DNA of 41,959 bases from an uncultured Erysipelotrichaceae bacterium (GTDB taxonomy: Bacteria; Bacillota_I; Bacilli_A; Erysipelotrichales; Erysipelotrichaceae). The notes beneath the pieces are model-generated. The model saw only the letters and a list, made by a program, of their open reading frames with translations, ran no database searches and was not told the origin of the DNA. A program made the translations under genes and the position numbers. Below, piece after piece: positions 37,348 to 41,959 of the stretch. The stretch is taken from positions 1-41,959 of the forward strand of contig CADABS010000017.1 in assembly GCA_902786245.1 (NCBI GenBank), read 5' to 3'. Each line of letters begins with the position of its first letter. Position 1 is the first letter of the stretch.

Positions 37348-37995
37348 ATGAACATCTTTTCTTATGAAAGCAAATTCAGTCAGGTTCTGCTGAAAATATC
37401 CTACAGCTGCTGGCTGAATGTCATGTGGACTGCATGTTCACTGCCGGTCTTTACGATCGGCGCCTCAACAGCCGCGTTATATTCCGTTACCCTGAAAATC
37501 GCTGATGATTCAGAAATCAATGTCACAAAACAGTTTCTGAAAGCCTTCAGAGAGAATTTCCGGCAGGCAACCCGGATCTGGCTGATCATGCTGGGGGCAG
37601 GTCTGTTTCTGCTGGCCGATATGCTGATCGTTTACCGGCTGCGTACACAGACTGCCGGCGCTGCAGCAGTTATGTGGACACTGGTCTTTGCATTTCTGAT
37701 CGGTTCATGCGTTGTCTATACCATCATTCTCCTGAATATTTTTCCGCTCGTCGCCAGTGTTATGAATACTGACCGTGAAATGTTCAAAAACGCATTTCTG
37801 ATCGGCACAAGATACCTGTTCAGCTCAATTACGCTGTTTGCGGTCCATATGCTGATGCTGTACCTGATCATTTTTATCTTTACGCCTTTTGCAATATTCG
37901 GAGAAGGTCTCTGTGCCCTTCTCTGTTCCTATCCGCTTCTGAACATTATCCGGATATGTTCCTATCTGCCGGAACAGGGTGAGAGACAATCATGA
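37348..37995 (+). CDS. YesL (DUF624) membrane protein, module 2
   Basis: This 215-residue protein has five hydrophobic helices and the DUF624 landmarks YSCWLNVMWTACSLPVFTIGASTAALYSVTLKI near the N-terminus and FPLVASVMNTDREMFKNAFLIG in the middle. YesL proteins are widespread next to LplB/LplC-type sugar importers, but their function is unknown. It begins 15 nt after lacI-2 and overlaps the next gene by 4 nt. Confidence 0.85.
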   Translation: MNIFSYESKFSQVLLKISYSCWLNVMWTACSLPVFTIGASTAALYSVTLKIADDSEINVTKQFLKAFRENFRQATRIWLIMLGAGLFLLADMLIVYRLRTQTAGAAAVMWTLVFAFLIGSCVVYTIILLNIFPLVASVMNTDREMFKNAFLIGTRYLFSSITLFAVHMLMLYLIIFIFTPFAIFGEGLCALLCSYPLLNIIRICSYLPEQGERQS

Positions 37996-38729
37996 GAGGA
38001 TCACCGGAAGAGCGCGCAGCAGTCAGGGCATCTTTTAAAAAGATGCCTCCTGCCAAGAAAATCGACTATATTCTGACATATTACAGACTGCCTATATTCA
38101 CTGCAGTTGTCGCAATTGCCGTGCTGATATCCTCTCTGATCAGTCAGCTGACAAAAAAGGAACCGGTACTGTATATCGGCTTTGCCAATGTCGTTGTCGG
38201 CGAAACCATGCAGCAGACCCTGACAGAGGATTTCCTTTCTGCAGAGAATATCGATCTGAAGAAAAACGAAATCATTGCCTATTATGATCTGTATGTATCG
38301 GACAACCCTCCCGCGGAAGATCATCAGTACGCATATGCATCCAAACTGAAAATACTCGGCGCTATCAATGCGGAGCAGATGGATCTGTTTCTGATGAACA
38401 AAGAAGCCTGGGACCAGATTTCAGCCAGCGGATTCCTGCTGGATCTGGATGAACTGCTGAAGACAGATCCCGCACTGTATCAGAAGCTTTCCGAGTATCT
38501 CGGCACGAATACCGTCATTCTTGATGACAACTCTGTCGAAGTCAGCCTGGGTGTCGAAGACACGTATGAATCCGAAACAGAAGAATCTGCCAATGCTCTG
38601 GATGTTTCTTCGTTCCCTGTTTTCCGGGATGCCGGCTTCGGCGGCGATATCTATCTGGGCGCTGTCGCCAATACAAAACACGCAGAGCAGATTGTGTCCT
38701 ATATCCGCTATATCACAGCCGCGAAATAA
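37992..38729 (+). CDS. Single-pass membrane protein with extracytoplasmic domain, module 2
   Basis: This 245-residue protein has one membrane helix (IFTAVVAIAVLISSLIS, about 34-50) and a C-terminal outer domain of about 190 residues. It resembles the protein at 29271-29966 in layout and in the NPPAEDHQYAYASK...FLMNKEAW segment. Its gene follows yesL here but precedes it in module 1. The fold hints at a small binding-protein-like domain (YIGFANVVVGE...FLLDLDELL), an inference only. Confidence 0.7.
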   Translation: MRGSPEERAAVRASFKKMPPAKKIDYILTYYRLPIFTAVVAIAVLISSLISQLTKKEPVLYIGFANVVVGETMQQTLTEDFLSAENIDLKKNEIIAYYDLYVSDNPPAEDHQYAYASKLKILGAINAEQMDLFLMNKEAWDQISASGFLLDLDELLKTDPALYQKLSEYLGTNTVILDDNSVEVSLGVEDTYESETEESANALDVSSFPVFRDAGFGGDIYLGAVANTKHAEQIVSYIRYITAAK

Positions 38730-38733
38730 AAAA

Positions 38734-38748
38734 ATGTAAGCGTTATCA
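38734..38748. promoter_or_regulatory. cre site upstream of msmX
   Basis: ATGTAAGCGTTATCA fits the CcpA consensus WTGNAANCGNWNNCW at every fixed position. It lies about 45-57 nt upstream of the predicted start point, a position compatible with either activation or repression. Confidence 0.7.
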
Positions 38749-38775
38749 AAAAATCACTTGCATCTGCAGAGATTG

Positions 38776-38784
38776 TGATATACT
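38776..38784 (+). promoter_or_regulatory. msmX extended -10 promoter
   Basis: TGA-TATACT (TG at 38776, hexamer 38779-38784) forms an extended -10; no good -35 is present at the usual distance. Confidence 0.45.
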
Positions 38785-38795
38785 GCTGTTAGATG

Positions 38796-38807
38796 TGTAA
38801 CGTTTCA
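38796..38807. promoter_or_regulatory. Type 1 LacI operator at the msmX start point
   Basis: TGTAACGTTTCA, the same core as in modules 1 and 2, lies just downstream of the predicted msmX start point. Confidence 0.6.
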
Positions 38808-38964
38808 CCATGGTGGCACATCGGAAAACATTCCCGTCAACCGGGACCATATTATGGCTGTAACGGTGAAAGACCGTGCCAGTAAGTCAGAGCCTTTTCG
38901 ATATCTATACGGCGGCTGGCTTCATAATTCTTTCAATATTGCAGAAAGGGGCAAAAAAAAATTT

Positions 38965-40164
38965 ATGGCAACAGTATCACTTAGGAACATTCAGAAGATT
39001 TATCCGAACGCAGAACCGCAGAAAAAGAAGAAGGCAAAGAAAGGCGCAGAGGAACAGCCGGAAAAGAAGCACAATCTGAAGATTACAGATGAAGGCGTTG
39101 TCGCTGTCAATGACTTCAACCTTGAAATCGCTGACAAAGAATTCATCGTCTTCGTCGGACCTTCCGGATGCGGCAAATCCACAACCCTGAGAATGGTCGC
39201 AGGCCTTGAAGAAATTACAAGAGGCGATCTGTACATCGACGGCGTCAGAGTCAACGATGTCGCTCCGAAGGACAGAGATATTGCGATGGTCTTCCAGAAC
39301 TACGCTCTGTATCCTCACATGACAGTCAGACAGAACCTCGAATTCCCTCTGAAGTTAAGAAAAGTTCCGAAGGATGAGATGGACAGACGTGTCAACGAAG
39401 CAGCTGAAATTCTCGGTATCATGCAGTACCTCGACAGAAAGCCGAAGGCTCTGTCAGGCGGTCAGAGACAGCGTGTCGCCATCGGCCGTGCCATCGTGCG
39501 TGAGCCGAAGGTACTCCTCATGGACGAACCTCTCTCCAACCTCGATGCCAAGCTGAGAAACCAGATGCGTGCTGAGATCATCAAGCTCAGAAAGAGAATC
39601 AACACAACCTTCATCTACGTTACTCACGACCAGACAGAAGCTATGACTCTGGGCGACAGAATCGTTATCATGAGAGATGGCGAAGTCCAGCAGATCGGCA
39701 CACCGCAGGAAGTCTTCAACAACCCTGTCAACACATTCGTCGCAGGCTTCATCGGAATGCCTCGTATGAATATGTTCGGCGGCGAACTGGTCAAGAAGAA
39801 CGGCAGATACTTCGTCAAGGTCCAGGATGCTGAAATCGAACTCTCCGCTGAAAAGCAGAAGAACCTGGCTGACCGCAATATCGGCGACTGCCATGTATCT
39901 GTAGGATGCAGACCTGAGCATATTTCACTCGACCATGTTGACGGCGGCATGATCGAAGGTATCGTTGAAGTCTCCGAAATGATGGGTTCCTCCGTCCATC
40001 TGCACCTGAACGCAATGGGCAGAGACTGCATCATCATCGTTCCGACACTCGATCTTGAAGACAGTTCCAAATTTGTCAACGGCGGAAATGTTGAATTCAC
40101 ATTCGCTCCGAATGCGATTCATGTGTTCGATCCGGAAACCGGAAAGAACCTGGAATACTGCTGA
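38965..40164 (+). CDS. msmX: Multi-sugar ABC importer ATPase, MsmX/UgpC family
   Basis: This 399-residue ATPase energises CUT1 sugar importers. It has Walker A GPSGCGKST (65-73), Q-loop VFQNYALYPHMT, signature LSGGQRQR, Walker B VLLMDEP, switch VTHDQTEAMTLGD, and a C-terminal TOBE/regulatory domain. An insertion rich in Lys and Glu (about residues 17-45) separates the first strand from the aromatic loop before Walker A; typical MsmX proteins are about 365 residues. ATG at 38965 is set by homology; the ribosome site AAAGGGG is 13 nt upstream, rather far. Neither lpl operon has an ATPase, so this probably serves both. Confidence 0.95.
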   Translation: MATVSLRNIQKIYPNAEPQKKKKAKKGAEEQPEKKHNLKITDEGVVAVNDFNLEIADKEFIVFVGPSGCGKSTTLRMVAGLEEITRGDLYIDGVRVNDVAPKDRDIAMVFQNYALYPHMTVRQNLEFPLKLRKVPKDEMDRRVNEAAEILGIMQYLDRKPKALSGGQRQRVAIGRAIVREPKVLLMDEPLSNLDAKLRNQMRAEIIKLRKRINTTFIYVTHDQTEAMTLGDRIVIMRDGEVQQIGTPQEVFNNPVNTFVAGFIGMPRMNMFGGELVKKNGRYFVKVQDAEIELSAEKQKNLADRNIGDCHVSVGCRPEHISLDHVDGGMIEGIVEVSEMMGSSVHLHLNAMGRDCIIIVPTLDLEDSSKFVNGGNVEFTFAPNAIHVFDPETGKNLEYC

Positions 40165-40182
40165 TTCTGAGTTGCTCAATAG

Positions 40183-40213
40183 ATACCCGGAAAAAAATCC
40201 GGGTATTTTTTTA
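40183..40213 (+). terminator. msmX terminator
   Basis: ATACCCGG and CCGGGTAT arms around an A-rich loop, followed by seven T. Confidence 0.9.
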
Positions 40214-40291
40214 TTTTTCTGTGACCATTGCCCGGGTAATCCTGTGTATGAAGGTGTAAGGGCAAAAGAAAGCCCGAAGGAGATAAAGAAT

Positions 40292-40627
40292 ATGACAAAG
40301 ACATTCATCGCAGCAGCGGCAGTCATCGCTATGCTGGCAGGTACAGCAGCACAGGCAGATAACAAGGAAATCCTGGGCGGATGGACAGAAGCACAGGAAA
40401 CAGAAATCACACCGGAAATTCAGGAGATCTTTGATGAAGCTACAGATAAACTGATCGGTGTGGATTATGAAGCCATCGAACTGCTGGAAACACAGATCGT
40501 CAACGGCACGAATTATAAATTCCTGGCTGAAAGCAGAGTCGTATATCCGGGTGCGGAAAAGAAAACCGTCATCGTCACCGTATACAGAGACCTGGCCGGC
40601 AATGTCAGCGTACTGGATATTGAATAA
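40292..40627 (+). CDS. Secreted cystatin (stefin)-like cysteine protease inhibitor
   Basis: This 111-residue protein has a signal peptide (MTKTFIAAAAVIAMLAGTAAQA, likely cleaved after AQA). The mature part carries cystatin hallmarks: an N-terminal LGG followed by TEAQ, then TPEIQEIFDEATDKL as the central helix. The first inhibitory hairpin is QIVNGTNY, which fits QxVxG, and a final strand pair follows. By memory, the segments resemble human stefin A (GGLSEAK, PEIQEIVDKV, QVVAGTNY) in order and spacing. Such proteins inhibit papain-like (C1) proteases. The start has AAGGAG 9-10 nt upstream. Targets (host cathepsins, rival or own proteases) are unknown. Confidence 0.82.
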   Translation: MTKTFIAAAAVIAMLAGTAAQADNKEILGGWTEAQETEITPEIQEIFDEATDKLIGVDYEAIELLETQIVNGTNYKFLAESRVVYPGAEKKTVIVTVYRDLAGNVSVLDIE

Positions 40628-40651
40628 TCATATTCTTCGCCAATACTGTCA

Positions 40652-40685
40652 GTATACAGGGATCCTGATATACCTGCTGTATAAT
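40652..40685 (+). promoter_or_regulatory. Dyad and -10 element before the ECF sigma gene
   Basis: GTATACAGG and CCTGATATAC (one-base bulge) flank GAT at 40652-40673, followed by a consensus TATAAT at 40680-40685. No sigma-A -35 is evident. The dyad may bind a regulator, or end the preceding transcript weakly. Confidence 0.35.
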
Positions 40686-40692
40686 CAGAGAT

Positions 40693-41253
40693 ATGGAAGA
40701 CTTTGAAATCGTTGAAATGTACTGGAGCAGAGATGAAAGTGCAATTGCGCAGACGGACCGCAAATACGGAAAGTACTGCCGTAAAATTGCTTACAGCATT
40801 CTCTTTGATCATGAAGATACAGAAGAATGCGTCAATGATACCTATCTGCAGACATGGAATTCTCTGCCTCCGCACAGACCGGAAAAACTCAGTACCTATC
40901 TTGGCAAGATCTGCCGCAACATTTCCATCAACCTGTTTGAAAAGCTGACGGCGGAAAAACGCGGCGGTCTGGAGACGGAAGCGTGCCTGGACGAAATGGC
41001 GGATATCGTCGGCAGAGAATCCGGCGCTGAAGAACAGCTGGATGTATCCCTTCTGACGGATTCCATCAATGCCTTTCTCAGAACATGCGATCCGCAAGTA
41101 CGGAAAGTATTCGTACAGAGATACTGGTATATGCTCAATGTAAAAGAAATTGCAAAAGAAAACAGAATAAGCGAAAGCAATGCGAAAATGACACTGCTGC
41201 GGACCAGAGAAAAACTGAAGGATTATCTTCAGGAGGAAGGCTTCAGCATATGA
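40693..41253 (+). CDS. ECF-type RNA polymerase sigma factor
   Basis: This 186-residue sigma-70 family protein has region 2 (YGKYCRKIAYSILFDHEDTEECVNDTYLQTWNSLPP, about 25-60) with the DDxxQ-like tract replaced by CVNDTYLQTW. Region 4 (VFVQRYWYMLNVKEIAKENRISESNAKMTLLRTREKLKDYL) carries the HTH. The stop overlaps the next gene's start (ATGA). It belongs to the small extracytoplasmic-function-like group common in gut Bacillota. It may control the neighbouring inhibitor gene, but no shared promoter motif was established. Confidence 0.9.
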   Translation: MEDFEIVEMYWSRDESAIAQTDRKYGKYCRKIAYSILFDHEDTEECVNDTYLQTWNSLPPHRPEKLSTYLGKICRNISINLFEKLTAEKRGGLETEACLDEMADIVGRESGAEEQLDVSLLTDSINAFLRTCDPQVRKVFVQRYWYMLNVKEIAKENRISESNAKMTLLRTREKLKDYLQEEGFSI

Positions 41254-41855
41254 AAAAAGAAACGATGCTCAGGGCAGTCAATGATATCCGGGATGAGTTC
41301 ATTGAAGAAGCTGCCCCGAAGGGAACTCTGCCGAAAGAAAAACCCGTATTCAGCTGGCTGAATATCCGGGTACTGGCATGTGCGTTTGCGGTACTGCTGC
41401 TTGCGCTGTTCATTCCCGGACTGTACAAGCAGCCTGATTCGCCGCAGAATCCCAACGTCATGATTCCGAAGCCCTTCACCGTCTGTGAAACCATGCAGGA
41501 AGCTGAAAGCATTGCCGGATTTGCCCTTGATGCACCGGAGAGCTATAACGGATGGAAGATGGCGGAAATCAGTGTCTATAACAGTCAGATGATCGATATC
41601 GCGTATACGGATGCGGATGGAAGTCCTCTCATGCATATACGCAAAGGCGGGGGAAGCGAAGATATCAGCGGCGACTTCAATACATATGAATATGAAAAGA
41701 CAGAAGAAACAGGCGGCAGAACGGTCACCTGCAAAGGCAGCGGTGATCTGTGCAGTCTGATCCTCTGGACGGAAGACGGATACAGCTATTCCGTTTCACT
41801 GCAGACAGGCATCCCGATGGAAGATGCACAGCAGCTGACAGAAATGATCCGATAA
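41250..41855 (+). CDS. Membrane-anchored partner of the ECF sigma factor (DUF4367-like)
   Basis: This 201-residue protein has an N-terminal cytoplasmic segment, one transmembrane helix (VLACAFAVLLLALFIPGLY, about 39-57) and an outer domain. That domain has GFALDAPESYNGW, MIDIAYTDADGSPLMHIRKGGGSEDISGDFNTYE and TVTCKG...LILWTEDGYSYSVSL, typical of DUF4367 partners of ECF sigma factors. Translational coupling to the sigma gene supports an anti-sigma or sensing role. AGGAGG lies about 15 nt upstream of ATG. Confidence 0.8.
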   Translation: MKKETMLRAVNDIRDEFIEEAAPKGTLPKEKPVFSWLNIRVLACAFAVLLLALFIPGLYKQPDSPQNPNVMIPKPFTVCETMQEAESIAGFALDAPESYNGWKMAEISVYNSQMIDIAYTDADGSPLMHIRKGGGSEDISGDFNTYEYEKTEETGGRTVTCKGSGDLCSLILWTEDGYSYSVSLQTGIPMEDAQQLTEMIR

Positions 41856-41869
41856 AACGAAATAATCAT

Positions 41870-41895
41870 CCACCAGCTAAGCTGGTGGTTTTTCA
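41870..41895 (+). terminator. Terminator after the ECF operon, or first hairpin of an element end
   Basis: CCACCAGCT and AGCTGGTGG form a perfect 9-bp stem around a single A, followed by TTTTTC, 15 nt past the stop. Confidence 0.7.
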
Positions 41896-41901
41896 CAATA
41901 C

Positions 41902-41959
41902 GGGCTGTTAGCCCTCATATTACTGGCTGCGCCCAGAGGCGCATGTGCGGTCCGCCACA
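41902..41959. repeat. Cluster of hairpins at the window edge (possible IS200/IS605-type end)
   Basis: Consecutive inverted repeats follow the terminator: GGGCTgttAGCCC (41902-41914), TGCGCCcagaGGCGCA (41928-41943) and an imperfect TGTGCGG/CCGCCACA (41944-41959, cut by the edge). Non-coding strings of short GC-rich hairpins like this mark the subterminal ends of IS200/IS605 elements or related REP repeats. No transposase or TnpB gene is in view. Confidence 0.3.

Overview
The window looks like a chromosomal segment of a low-to-moderate-GC Bacillota, probably a gut Erysipelotrichia-type bacterium. This rests on strong AAGGAGG ribosome sites, TTGACA/TATAAT promoters, a CcpA-type cre site, LplB/LplC/lipoprotein ABC importers served by an MsmX ATPase, and YesL (DUF624) proteins. 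The taxonomic call is an inference.

Region 1 (1-1740) is a small, partly degraded accessory patch beside a complete tRNA-Asn. It holds an XRE regulator, a replisome-organiser-like HTH protein whose 3' end runs out of frame into the C-terminal (DHHA2) part of a family II pyrophosphatase, and a possible plus-strand small RNA.

Region 2 (1950-18280) reads as a sodium bioenergetics island. A complete F1Fo ATP synthase operon (atpBEFHAGDC, minus strand) has a c subunit with two membrane carboxylates (E24 and E57) followed by T58 and Y62, a pattern associated with Na+-coupled rotors. Upstream lies an operon for an MdcA/MadA-type malonate transferase plus a CoA-type biotin-dependent, Na+-pumping decarboxylase (carboxyltransferase, gamma, biotin carrier, beta). 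No acyl carrier protein or prosthetic-group synthesis genes accompany it. Next come a divergent LysR regulator, a BirA with a DNA-binding domain, the malonate transporter madLM, the biotin transporter bioY under a BirA-type operator, and an atpI-like gene. The simplest reading is malonate and biotin uptake, malonyl-CoA formation by CoA transfer, decarboxylation with Na+ export, and ATP synthesis from the Na+ gradient.

Region 3 (18380-40215) is a fructan/sucrose-type sugar island. It has a GH1 phospho-beta-glucosidase, a sucrose phosphorylase translationally coupled to an unusual P-loop kinase, and two parallel modules. Each module has lplB-lplC-lipoprotein-GH32 on the minus strand facing a LacI regulator, a YesL protein and a single-pass ectodomain protein on the plus strand. 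One msmX ATPase probably powers both importers. A repeated palindrome (TGAAACGTTTCA type) in front of five transcription units suggests a shared LacI regulon; a second operator family is confined to module 2.

Region 4 (40216-41959) encodes a secreted stefin/cystatin-like protease inhibitor, an ECF sigma factor with a coupled membrane partner, and, at the edge, a run of hairpins that may be the end of a transposable element.
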